Positions 13,751 to 40,215 of a stretch of 64,000 bases of DNA are shown here, in pieces. The stretch lies in contig VXAU01002298.1 in the NCBI GenBank assembly GCA_013399695.1, positions 977,808 to 1,041,807 on the forward strand, given 5' to 3'. This DNA comes from Formicarius rufipectus. Its lineage: Eukaryota; Chordata; Aves; Passeriformes; Formicariidae. Position numbers and translations under genes: made by a program. The notes beneath the pieces are model-generated. The model saw only the letters and a program-made list of their open reading frames with translations, was not told the DNA's origin and made no database searches. How positions within the stretch are numbered: position 1 is the first letter of the stretch; each line of letters opens with the position of its first letter.

Positions 13751-15414
13751 GCCACATGAAAACCACCTCTTGCTCTCTTGCAACCCCCAGATCTGAGGTA
13801 GTTGACTGACACTGACTGGAGAGGTTGGGTCAGGAATGTAACTTCTCAGTTTCTTCCATGTTCAGTTCCTCCCTGGAAGCTTTTGCCACTTTGCTGAAAC
13901 TGCTGGAAGAGGCAGAAGGGTCCTCAAAACTCCAGGTCTTAAACCCTCCAAAAAACTGCTTCCTTGCAAAAGGAACTCTTCAAAAGGGTTTTATAGCTGT
14001 ACTTTCTCCAGAGGATGCAGAGTAGCTCCTTCCAGCCTCTGAGCTCTCAGGTTTCAGGCAAATCAGGTTTACAGGCTTTTCCCCACAGCCTTAGGGTACA
14101 GCTACCAAACTGCCCCTCCAAATGGAGACAGAGTTCCTGCCATAGGCTGGAAGCCTCACAGACACAATTGCCTCTGGAGCTGGGCACTTACAGAGCAGAG
14201 TTGAAGGAGCATAAGAACTTGAGAGATGGCAGTAGGCCTTTTGATCTAAACTTTATGCTGACTTCTTCTGATCTAAACTATCTTCAAGCCTCTGCATGAC
14301 TGGCATTCAGGTGATCCTTATAGTCGAGAGAAATGAAACAAACTCCAGTTCCTTACAACTACCCTCAGAAAAAACCTTAGTCCGAAGCTGTAAATCCCAG
14401 CACACAGACTCTAACAGCATAAAAACAATCTATCCAGCAGAAGATGTTCTCCCCATCCTGCTAGCATTATTCACACATTAAATCAGAACTGACAACGCAA
14501 TCTTTTCGGCTGAGCTGTTCTCATTCTTCTTTTTTTATCATGATGAAATAATTCCCACTTTAACGACTTCCAAATGTTCCTACAGATGCACTAGTGAAGT
14601 GACAATGCAGATTCCAAGAGGATGATGTGTCTGGGGTTTTTTTTCAAAGCACCAAATAGACAGGATGCTAATGAATTGGAGAAGCATTAAAAATTTGCTT
14701 TGCAAAAAGAAATGTTTTTAACTACATAAACCGCCACAACAACTATTGATTGTATTTCCACCACAACAAGGCAGGCAGAGGCTGATTTATGGCAGCAACC
14801 CACCCTAACTATCTAACCAGATTTAATATAGTTGCCATCCCATGACACAATGATGTATACTTTGGCGGCAATCTAGAAAATAATTTGCAAGGAGTAACAG
14901 CTCGTTCTTCAGGCATCAGCCATAAAGCTGTCAGGGGAGGAGGGTCCCCAGCCCTGTCTGTGGGACAGTGATGTAGTGAGAACCACTGCAAAGCCTCATG
15001 GGCTGGGGGGAGAATGGAGGACCTCGAATTTATGGACCTGAGCATTTTCAAGAGACTGTGCTGTTACTGGGTTTATTTAACCATAAACCAAAGGTAAAAA
15101 TGTCTCCATAAGAATACAGTGTTTACCAAACCTCACTTTTCACTGCCTGTCAAAAAATTCCAACGAGCCCTCACTGCGTGCATTGACAATGAAGTGTTTG
15201 GTTGTCTGGAGAGAGCTGGAACCAGCTTTGCCTCTAGGAACCTGAAGGTCAAGGATAAGGAGAGAAGAGGAAGGTCTCTTAAGGAAGAACACTCATGTTC
15301 ACAGGCTGCTGGGGCACAAAGCACTGTGCAGGAGATGCCCTAAGATTCCTACATAGCTTTGCAGATCCAGTCACCACCTTGACTCCTGAGCTGTCAAGTT
15401 TATCAGGAAGCTCC

Positions 15415-15625
15415 AAATAGAGTGGGTGTTAAGAAAAAATTCCTCCCAGAAGGGGTGGCCAGGTGTTGGAAGAGGCTGCACAAGAAAGTGGTGTAATCAC
15501 CATCCATGGAAGTGTTCAAAAAACATGTAGACATGGTTTAGTGGGGACCTGGCAATGCTGGGTTAATAGTTGGAATTTATGATCTTAGAGGCCTTTTCCA
15601 ACCTTAATGATTCTTTGATTCCCAC
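15415..15625 (+). mobile_element. CR1 LINE 3' fragment
   Basis: Contains the CR1 3' UTR landmarks: AAAAAATTCCTCCCAGAAGG, the TGGAAGAGGCTGC segment, and the closing CTTTTCCAACCTTAATGATT with the short 8-mer-type tail. Confidence 0.85.
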
Positions 15626-17348
15626 TGGAGGAAAAGCCTGTTTTCTACCCAGTCCTCATTAAGTGCTTCACACAAGATAATGTCTACCATTCATCATGAG
15701 CAGAGCTAATAAATACCTTGACAAGCAATTTCTTTTCTGTGCTTCAGTGCAGGTTAAATAGGTGAGCAGTAAATACAGACAACCGTCCTCCCCTCCACCA
15801 TTCCCCTGCTGCCTTTCCCTCTTGTGCCTCTGGTGCTCTTCAACACCCCCATTTTATGGGGGTTTGAGTTTTTTTCTTTCATTTTTGCCCACTGCTATAT
15901 CACCCCCATTTAAGGTACACTGGCTTCTCCACCAAATCTCAAAATCTGATCCACAGGAGCACTAACACATCCAGAGCTGCTCCATGCAAACTTCAAGGTG
16001 GAGAGCAAAGAGGACAGGAGGACTGCAAGTGCCTACTTCAGGCTGAGGGCCTGGCACCACAACAGGTTTTTCTAGGGAAAAAAATCCATATTTGAAACCT
16101 CTAAGGACACCTTATTTGCCAGGGGGAAATAAAATAATGAACAAACAACAATAAACCCCAAAGTCAGCCACATAACGCAGCCCCTCCTGGAAACAAGCTG
16201 AGCATATTTTCTTTAGTTGACTAATTCTTGTTTATTTTTTGAAGGCTGCTGCTATAAAATTCACAATCCAATTACAATTTCCAGGCTGAAAGAATGGCTT
16301 CTAATTATATTGTTTTCCATCATTGCACAAAAGAGTGGATTAATGCTGTATGATTTCATTCCCTGTACAAGAATCAGATCTCGGCGTTCTCAGTGATTTA
16401 TAAAAGACACATTAAATAAACTATTAGCAGTGTTTTTGCAGTGGAAATGGGCTGTACTATAAGTAGGACAAATTGAAAAATACGGATTTGCTGCTGTGTT
16501 TCAATGCATCAGAAATGAGGATAACACAGTGCATACTAAGCAAAATGCTGTAAATTTGAAACTAGAAGGAAAGCTCAGGTGACTTGAAATATGGGAGTGG
16601 CAGAAACTTCCAACATGACTTTGGGGAAGCCAGTTGGCCAAGGGGAGGAGGATTGCAGCTCCTGATAAAGCCAACCAAGCAGTCCTGCTCGTGTAGCCAT
16701 CCCCAAATGACTGTGAATGTGTGTGCCTTGAGTGTCTAAGTTTCTACTATAATCATTAGAGGTCAACAATCAAATGTGTCTATGTGAACATTTCAGAGGT
16801 TCTGCTATCTTTGCCTTGTTTCTCATTCGTGTTCCCCAAGCACTCCTGTCACCTGTCTAAACTTTGGGAGATGGATATGGATCGTGCCTCAAATTCCATG
16901 TTTCAGGACAGGGCTGAACCACAGCCTAGGCCGGCATCTGTTAGCTTTGGCTGGATTTACATCCTACTCATCTGTACTCTGGGAAAGAAACAAAATTCAG
17001 TGCCTGTCTTGAACAAACATAACAGTTGCCTACAGAAAGATAAATAAAATACATTCAGTTAAATGACTCAAATGATTGGAGACTAAATCTCCTGCCTATT
17101 GCTTCTCCTCCTTGCAGCTATTGCTCCAGTTCATAATATGACTTACAGTCTGAAAGCAGAACAAGAAGGGAGAGGATGACCCTGGGCAGGACACAGTCCT
17201 GCAGGCTGCAAATCAGAGGCACTTTTACGTGCAGATGCATCCACGCATCCGGCTCCACATTCACAGCAGCCATTTCCAAACACAACTCCCAGCTCCCAAG
17301 GTCCCTCGCAGCCTCTTCCTTGGAAGGGCTGACACTGAAGACTCTGAG

Positions 17349-17452
17349 TCGTAGAATCATAGAACCATTTGGGTTGGAAGAGACCTCAAAATACCATTTA
17401 ATTCCAACCCCCTGCCATGGGCGGGGACACCTTCCACTGGATCAGGTTGGTT
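17349..17452 (-). mobile_element. CR1 LINE 3' fragment
   Basis: In reverse orientation: TCGTAGAATCATAGAACCAT, GGGTTGGAAGAGACCTC and CCCCCTGCCATGGGCGGGG, which are the last 100 bp of CR1. Confidence 0.85.
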
Positions 17453-18680
17453 CTATGAAACTAAATCAGTCTTGTCCCTCTAAGCTGGCACTCAGTGGGA
17501 CTGGTCCTTCTGGCACAGCTCACCCATTGCCCCGAGCACCTGCAGTGCACAGAGACTGGTGGACACAGCCCCATGGAAGATGCTTTTCTTCCAAGGAGCA
17601 AAATCTTCTGCTGCTTTTCTCTAGAGTCAGTGAGTGCATCTTAAGGGGTTTTTTATCACATATTGGTTGGGTTTAGGTTGGTTTTCTCTGTTGCAAATAA
17701 AAAATAAATTAAAAAAAAAAGATCCTTTTTGTCCTTATAATTCATTTCTCTGCTCCTTAACAGCCCCACCTTTCCTCCCCTCCAGCCTTGGGCAACTGAG
17801 TTAAAGAAATAGAAGAAAAGCCAGAGTTGCTAAGCCCTTAAAAAAACAGTCCAAGCCATTTCTTGTCTGCTTCAAAATGAAGACAGGTCTTTCTCTGAGG
17901 CAGGTCCCATTTGACTGCCAAACCCACACAGTTCAGACAACATACTTACCACCAGCATTAAACCCAAGAAATTTCAACATCACAGGTGTACTGGGAACAC
18001 TGGGAGGAAACCAAGCAGGTTCTTTAACACCTCTCTCCAACTCACATAAAAGGACATGATCATAAATCAATCTAACACCCAGAAAAAATACAGTAGCAGT
18101 GGTTTGTTTTCATCTTCTATTTCTCTGGCACATTTTGAGCCCAAGTTCAGAGCCGGAACCAAAAGCATGTTTCAGAGACAAAACCTGCCACCTAGAGAGC
18201 AAAAAAGCAAATAAAAAGGAATAGGTTTGGAAGCTGGTGGGGTTTTTCAAAGCAACTATCTCGTAACATTGCAGATGTGCTGAAAACTATAAACATGCTG
18301 TGCCGTTTTTTACAGCAACAAAACAGGTTTTAAGAGACCCTTAATTACGTAACTGCACAGCACAGACATCATTATATGTCCAACTACTCCCAGCACAAAC
18401 AGTGCTGTGTGTGGTTAGTCATTACAGCACAGAAAAACAGGTTTTCTCCCAGTTCTATAAATTTATATAGTTTGTGTAATCAGAGAGTGATCTCTTTCCT
18501 TTCCTTTTGAGATCATATAACTGTTCCAGAAAGCAAGTCAGTTTTAATGAGACTTTTTGCATGCTCTGAGTGGCAGTAAACTGCCTGGGGCTGAGTCCTG
18601 CAAGTGAGCTATGGATGCTCAGCACGTCCAACAGAAATCAGGCTGAAGGCATCAGGTGCCAGAAAACCTAGACTGGAATC

Positions 18681-18755
18681 AAAAATAAAATAAAATTTAA
18701 AATTTAAAAATAAAATAATAATAAATAAAATAAAATAAAATAAAATAAAATAAAA
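18681..18755. repeat. (TAAAA)n pentanucleotide repeat
   Basis: About 75 bp of TAAAA units with some imperfect units near the left end. Confidence 0.95.
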
Positions 18756-19467
18756 CCAGAAAAAAATCCCCATTGACCTGACACTCTTCTGAGCAAGTTT
18801 CCTGAAGTTTTTATCTGGAGCAAAACTTGCAGGTTTCCACTTCTAGAAAAATATCCTGTTTGCACCTCAAGGTCAAATGGGACGAGGTGACAGATACCTT
18901 TTGAAAATTGAAAGTCTTTCAGCATTTCTGAGTCAAGAAATTTTCCTAAACTGTCAACATTGATTTCAGGTCAATTCAAAACTAAACCAAATTCCCAGAG
19001 ACATGAGGACAGGGGACAGATCAGAGTAACCTATTCCTGAAAATGTTACCTAGCAGTTTTATTTCCTCTATCATAGAATCATCTGCATCACACATTTGGT
19101 CACAGGGCTCATCATACAGTGCAGGCAGAAAAGGAGGAAGAGGCAGATAAATTCGGGATAGTACATTCCTTCCTCTAAATTGTGAAATACTTTACTGAGT
19201 TTCCCCCACCACTCACCCTCTGTGAATGGTCCTCAGTGCCTCGGGCTGCACAGAGGAGAGGGTCAGTGCAAATCAAACAGCAATTCCCTTAACTCTAATC
19301 TGTAGCCTTAAGTACAGACCAAGTGCACCACTCTGTGATATTTATCTCTTACAGCTTAATCCCTCGTTAAATAATACAGAAAAAAAATTAACACTATGGC
19401 CAAAGACATGCAGCATAAACCTCAGTTAATCACTACTGGAGTGCTGCAAGTTGATATCAAAGGGATT

Positions 19468-19500
19468 GTTTGTTTGTTTGTTTGTTTGTTTGTTTGTTTT
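19468..19500. repeat. (GTTT)n tetranucleotide repeat
   Basis: About eight uninterrupted GTTT units. Confidence 0.95.
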
Positions 19501-19850
19501 GGTGTTAAGTTTCTGTGGAAAACATTAAGCCTGGACTCTTCCCTCTTCTCCAGCTATTTCTGGTCATCCCAAAGCTGGAGGCTTGTCTCAGCACTCTCAG
19601 CCCCGTACAGATACTCTTGAAGGAACAGCCTGCTGTGTAAAACACCCAAAATCTGCTGCCTGCCAGGCATTCACTGCAGCACACCTACTGCCACCTTCTG
19701 ACACCATCTGCAGGCTCCTGCCCTTGGCATCAGACTGCCCTTCCTGGGAAAAGCTGAAATCTAATCCTGACCTGCAACAGGCAGCCAGAAAGGGAGGGTG
19801 CTGATGACAAACTGAGCAAATTATTGTTAGTGCACAAGACTTAATTCCAG

Positions 19851-20597
19851 TGTCCTGGTTATAGTAGCCAGGACCAGTTTGTCACTGGGTGGGTGTGTAT
19901 TCTAAACCCTTTATGTCATTTTTCTCATGAACTGCTCACAATGGCCCATTTGCAGCAGCAGCTGCCCAGGGCACACCCGACCCCTCAGGTTACAAACTGG
20001 GTGTTTAGGAACTTCTGTGGGATAAGGAAGTTTTCCTGTCTTCACACCTGTGACTCAGGTGTGACAACTCCCCCCTGGGGAGCCACTAGTGCCTTCACAC
20101 CCACCTCAAGGGTCATGTCTGCTCAGGGGCCATCAGGGATGCCAAAAATATGCCATTGTTCACCTCACAGAGTAAATCACCCCTTGTGAAACTCCCCACC
20201 CTGGGGAAGGGACTGGTCGTTCCCATCTGAGCCCAAGCATAGATAAGTGTGGGATTCGGGGACTGGGACCACTCATCACATGCAGGAGAACCAAAGCCTC
20301 AACAAGACTGTGACTGCCACTCCTGTCCAGGCTGACCATCATCCTCACCAACAGGTTTCTTCTTTCTTTTTATTCTGAACTCAGGGGCCCATGTGGTTCT
20401 AAGCACAGGGGCTGGCAAGCTCCATTCTGCTCATGCCCCACTGGCCTGGGCTGCACAGCTGCTTTTGTGGGTCAAACGGATTTTCCTTCTGTATCAGTGT
20501 ATTTTTTGTGATCTTTTTATTAAATTGTTATTCTGACTCGCAATCCCACTCTGAGTTGGATTCATTTCTCCTGCTGGTTTAACTCTAAACCAGCACA
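19851..20597 (+). mobile_element. Solo LTR of an avian endogenous retrovirus (ERVL-like)
   Basis: A 747-bp block with near-perfect terminal inverted repeats: it starts TGTCCTGGTT and ends AACCAGCACA (9 of 10 bases complementary), with TG...CA ends. ATTAAA at 20519-20524, about 75 bp before the 3' end, sits where an LTR poly(A) signal would. No gag, pol or env coding sequence follows, so it is a solitary LTR. I do not see a clean target-site duplication. The family name is recalled from the look of bird ERVL LTRs, not confirmed. Confidence 0.6.
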
Positions 20598-21087
20598 CAC
20601 AGTTTCAACAAAATTAAGACCTCTTTCTTTGAGGCTCACAAGTTGGCCAATGCTTTGAAGCCATAAACACAGTCGTCAGTCTGAGGTTCTTCTTGAAACC
20701 TCTTGAAATCTGCCTCTTGTGGTTCAGGTCATTTGCACTGACACTGGGCTGCTACCGGGGGATCCAATCACTAGACCTTGGTGGGGACCAGGGTGTCAGT
20801 CTGAGCAGGTCAGTCACCACCCCAGGCTGACAGGCAACCTGAATCTGTGGGAACTTTTGAGTCTCATTGATCAGCAGCCAGAGCACAGCCCCTAATCCAC
20901 CTGACACAACAGTGAGGCCCATGAGTGGGAACTCCTCCCCTTACAGTTTGAAATCAAATAAAGTTTGGTATCAGAATTAGGCTGCATCTTTGATTCAACT
21001 AAAACCACCCAGATCATCTCCATATGGCAGCTGTCTGGTTTTCATGAGCACTGTGCCTGGGGCCCTGCAGAATTTCAATTCACCACC

Positions 21088-21123
21088 AAAAAAAAAAAAA
21101 AAAAAGAAAAAGAAAAAAAAAAA
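21088..21123. repeat. A-rich tract
   Basis: About 36 bases of A interrupted by three G, next to a reversed CR1 fragment. Confidence 0.9.
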
Positions 21124-21262
21124 GATAATCATCCAGTCCCACCCCTCCCTGCCATGCACTGGGATACTTCCCACTAAACCAGGTTACTCCAAGCCCTGTC
21201 CAGCCTGGCCTTGCACACTTCCAGGGATGGGGAAGCCACAGCTTCTATGGGCAACCTGGAGC
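21124..21262 (-). mobile_element. CR1 LINE fragment
   Basis: In reverse orientation: CATCCAGTCCCACCCCTCCC, then GTCCAGCCTGGCCTTGCAC and CTTCCAGGGATGGGGAAGCC. It faces the opposite-strand copy at 21451-21573, about 190 bp away, and an A-rich tract lies immediately before it. Confidence 0.8.
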
Positions 21263-21450
21263 TGACCATCTTTCAGCAGCCTCTTCTCTCTCCACCTCCA
21301 GTGCACAAAGGAGACTTTATGGGATCAAACACACTGGCATCAGTGTTCTCTTTTGTTCTCATTCATGAGCTACTCTACAGGGAATCTTTAGAAATCCCCT
21401 TTCTAGAATCTCACACCAGAGGATCATTTTAAGGACAAAGGTACAGAGAG

Positions 21451-21573
21451 GCCAGGTTGGATGGGGCTCTGAGGAACCTGGTCTAGGGGAAGGTGTCCCT
21501 GCCAATGGCAGGGAGTTGGAACAGGATGATCCTTAAGGTTCACTCCAATCCGAACCATTCTGTGATTCTATGA
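21451..21573 (+). mobile_element. CR1 LINE 3' fragment
   Basis: GGAACCTGGTCTAGGGGAAG, the CCCTGCCAATGGCAGGGAG segment and the end CCATTCTGTGATTCTATGAC identify a CR1 3' end. Confidence 0.88.
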
Positions 21574-24075
21574 CAGCAATGTACCACTGTCTTCCTCCAA
21601 AATATTGCATAAGAAAACATTCATCCTGCAAAACAGCATAAACACAGAAGAAAAAAAAAAAGAGGCATGAATGCATTCTAAGAGCCACTAAAGGCAAAAT
21701 ATTCATTAGATGTGACCAACATCAACTTCAGAAAAAATTAATATCAGACCCAAGGAGCACCTACTAGTGAGAGTGTTAGGGAAATACTGTCCAGTAAGGG
21801 GTGGGGGGGGTGAGGGAAGTGGGTCTACATCCTGCTTTGTTCAAGAAAATGAGAGTGGAAATAAATTTCCCTGACCAAAATGGACTTCCAGAATTGGTCT
21901 CTCAAAAGTGAAAGTGATTTATGGAGAGACAGCTTTGCCAAGTGTAGATCAAGGGGGAAAAAAAAAAAAAAGAAGGACTATTTCATAAAGCTTTGTGAGA
22001 ACAGCAGCATCAGCTCTGTCTCTCTTACACATAAAAACTACTTCCTGGGTTATAAAGTAGCAACAGGCTTAAGGCTTAACACTACCTAACTTTTGCATAC
22101 AAAAAGATAAAGAAATGAACAGTTTTCCAGATCAGATTGCCCAAAATATTTATTCACAAGAACATATGGTACTAAACAGATGCAAATATATTTTCCAAAG
22201 AGACACTGTCATTAATGAGCTGATCTTTTTCAAGTGCACATTTTTAGGCAGCAAGAGAAAACTGCACAGGCTAAGCCTTTCTATCAGACAAGGTCAGGTT
22301 CCTTTCCCATCAGGTGACAGATCCAGGTTAGCATAAACTGCTTCCCTAGGCTGGAGCAGATCCAGGCAGCTGCTGAGGCACCAGACACTGCTGCAAACCT
22401 TGGAATAGAGGGTGAATTTTTAAAGCCAGCCTCAAATTTCAAGATACAAGGAAACACTTTCTCTAGGTAGAGCAATCATCAGAGTTTAAGGCTGTCTTCT
22501 AAAACACCTGGTGCCTCTAGAAAAACTTCCAAGGAGCAATCCCTAACAGGAAACTCACTACGCCTCAGTTGTCCTGGAAGATCATCTGTTATGACAGTGG
22601 TAGCGAGGATGAAATTGGGCAGTTCATCAGGAAGCATCACCCATCCCAAAGGATGAGCTCTGGAGCAGCACAGCACCACGATCACACAGGGTGATTATCG
22701 GGCTCTTAATATGACCAGCTGCAATACCCTGACACTCATTGCTGAAGAATTGCCCTCTTCCACAGCCTGAGACATTTTACCATCCCTTTTCCTCTAGTTA
22801 AAAGGCACCCTTTGATCTTCTTGCACCAGATTAAATCAGGCACCACCAGAAAACTGGGCAGATATAGTAAAAAAACCGTTTCTGTTGTCACAGGATTTAT
22901 GAAATGATTTACTGCTCAATCCTGCCTTCAGCCATCCAGTGACAGACTGTCAGGTTCACTTGAGTAAATCATGCCAAGGTGAACAATACAGCATGTGGTC
23001 TGTGTCCTAAGGCCTGGATCACCTGACTGGTGCCTGACCATATATAAAGTGCATTAACACACATTCAGTGCAGCAGAGATATGACCTGTTCCTTTATGTA
23101 TTTCATCAAAGCTTAGCTCTGGGAACTGTAAATGTCAGCACTGAGACACCTGCCTAGAGCTTGCTTTAGGAAGAGAAATTCTACAGGGATATGAGCAAGA
23201 AAACTAAGAACAGTTTTAAATAAATAACAGCACGAGTTTCTGTAACAGCACCTTTATGGAACACAAGGTTAGGTTGAGACAAGTGCCAGGTTACATGAAC
23301 TTTCCAGTCCTCTATATAAAGCAATCTGGTGTTCAGTCCATCCTGATAAAACTTATAACACTTATATGTAGGCACAATACTGGGGCTATTTCCACAGTTA
23401 AAACAAAACAAGAGGTGGGAGAGGGCTTTCCATTATAGTGCTGGGAGTGGTTAAGAAGAAAGTTACCTTATTATGGTTTTTTTTAGAGAATAATATTGCT
23501 CCTCCACTGTGTCCCATTGTTATTAGGATTTCAGAACACAAGCAGTGCAATCCTAGTTAAGATAAAATGGAAATTAAGGTAATGTAAGCTAAAGATCAGA
23601 TGATCTTCACAGATACAGACCATTTTGAATACATATTTTGCATGTGAAATTAGATTAACTTTTATGAGTAAGAATTCCATCTCTGTACACAACCAACAGA
23701 ATTCCTTTCCAGTAGAGGACTGCACTGTGCATGGCTAATCAGCCTTGAAGAGAAAGTCTGGACCTCAGGCATATCCAGCTACTTGGATCAACAAGCAACC
23801 CCTTCAGATCCAGCAGCTTTGGTTTAATGGACAGAAACTTTGGCCTGTTGTTCAAACACACTTGCCAGCAACAAAGGACTAGGACTGGATTTTTTAAAAA
23901 CAGAACAAAGTGTAGTATGTGCATAAAGTCAGTGTCTTGATCCTTGAAAGCATCTCTACAAGCAACTTTATCTTAAAAATGGGAAGTGCTTAAGTTACAA
24001 AAGATTGTATTTATGATGACAGAAGAAATGGCTCTGCTTCAGGAATTCAAAAGATGGGTCAGATTTGGTAGTAGA

Positions 24076-24081
24076 TTTATT
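24076..24081 (-). terminator. Candidate SUCLG1 poly(A) signal AATAAA
   Basis: TTTATT on the plus strand reads AATAAA on the minus strand, about 205 nt after the SUCLG1 stop. It is the first canonical hexamer downstream of the stop. The 3' end itself is inferred, and a more distal signal could also be used. Confidence 0.5.
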
Positions 24082-24287
24082 AATTTGCTGTGATTTACAA
24101 GGAAGTGATAACGTCTGAAACAAGGGAGACGTCAACACAGGTTTAGCCAGGAGGTTTATGGCTTCCCAAGTCAAAGTCATCCACCAGCATCAGTCATTTG
24201 GGCAACTGAAGATTAGCAGACAAAAGGTAAGCAGAGGCCTGGGTGCTGCACTGGTGTTTTGGAGACAGTATCCCAAAGTGTCTTCTC

Positions 24288-39621
<15,334 letters not shown>

Positions 39622-39684
39622 TGTCCCGGCCGCAATGACCGACCGGCCCGGCCCGCCCCGGCGGCGGAAGCGGCGCCGCGGGGT

Positions 39685-39701
39685 CTTCTGGGAGTTGTAG
39701 T
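39685..39701 (-). promoter_or_regulatory. ZNF143/Staf-type motif, copy 1, upstream of SUCLG1
   Basis: On the minus strand it reads ACTACAACTCCCAGAAG, matching the ACTACAAnTCCCAG core bound by ZNF143 (Staf) at many vertebrate housekeeping and mitochondrial gene promoters. It lies about 65 bp upstream of the SUCLG1 start codon, in the same direction as the gene. Confidence 0.75.
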
Positions 39702-39745
39702 CGAGGGGGGGAGAGGCGGAGGGGAGCGGAAGCGGCGCCGCGGAG

Positions 39746-39763
39746 CTTTCTGGGAGTTGTAGT
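39746..39763 (-). promoter_or_regulatory. ZNF143/Staf-type motif, copy 2, upstream of SUCLG1
   Basis: The same ACTACAACTCCCAGAA core occurs again about 62 bp further upstream, with one extra A before the G of the 3' flank. Both copies are preceded on the plus strand by the same GC-rich segment, so the whole module is duplicated. Confidence 0.72.
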
Positions 39764-40040
39764 CAGGTGGAGGGGTTGCAAAAAATATTACAGGCGCTTT
39801 CTTCGGGGAAAGGTTCTCTGTTCTAGATCGTGACGAGAGTAGTAGTTCTCCGTTTTCTACCGGCTTTTACAATGTGGAAATAAGAGCGATAATCCCCCGC
39901 TGCTCGGTGGGTTTCTGTTGGTCTTTACAATATAAGTTTCTGTTAAGGTAGTTGCGGAATAAGCAAGTTTCTGAATGCTTTAGTTAAAGTAGTGGTAATG
40001 TAAGTATCCAATTTTTGGATAAGAGATACTGAATAAAGAC

Positions 40041-40085
40041 NNNNNNNNNNNNNNNNNNNNNNNNNNNNNNNNNNNNNNNNNNNNN
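40041..40085. other. Assembly gap (45 N)
   Basis: A run of 45 Ns about 420 bp upstream of the SUCLG1 start codon. The true missing length is unknown. The apparent reading frame across it is an artefact. Confidence 0.99.
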
Positions 40086-40215
40086 AATATAAATTCTATT
40101 TAATATAAATAATACAGTAAATATAATGGATATAAATATAATAAAAATAATACATAATAAATATAATTTATATACTGTAAGTAATATAATAAATAATAAT
40201 ATAAAATACATAACC
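40086..40215. repeat. AT-only low-complexity tract at gap edge
   Basis: Irregular ATAATA/TATAAA units with almost no G or C for about 130 bp, bordering the assembly gap. Such a tract could itself explain why the assembly broke here. Confidence 0.85.

Larger units (their letters stand above)
9092..15414. other. Intergenic stretch with small CR1 remnants
   Basis: No exon or RNA gene recognised. It holds two CR1 3' remnants (13272-13365, 13708-13750), a (TG)n tract and ordinary single-copy sequence. A weak CR1-like phrase near 10440-10520 is too diverged to call. Confidence 0.6.
15626..19850. other. Intergenic stretch
   Basis: No gene recognised. It contains the CR1 fragment at 17349, two simple repeats, and an AT-rich, repeat-free piece at 16200-16450 that may be conserved non-coding sequence (see findings). 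Confidence 0.55.
20598..24059. other. Intergenic stretch downstream of SUCLG1
   Basis: No gene recognised. It holds the two opposed CR1 fragments at 21124-21573 and A-rich tracts. The segment 20600-20990, right after the LTR, is not identified. Confidence 0.55.
39665..39764. repeat. Tandem duplication of a promoter module (about 38 bp, period 62)
   Basis: CGGAAGCGGCGCCGCGG followed by the ZNF143-type motif is present at 39665-39702 and 39727-39764, almost identical. The GGAA cores in both copies could also serve ETS-family factors such as GABP (NRF-2), which control many nuclear genes for mitochondrial proteins; that part is inference. Confidence 0.8.
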
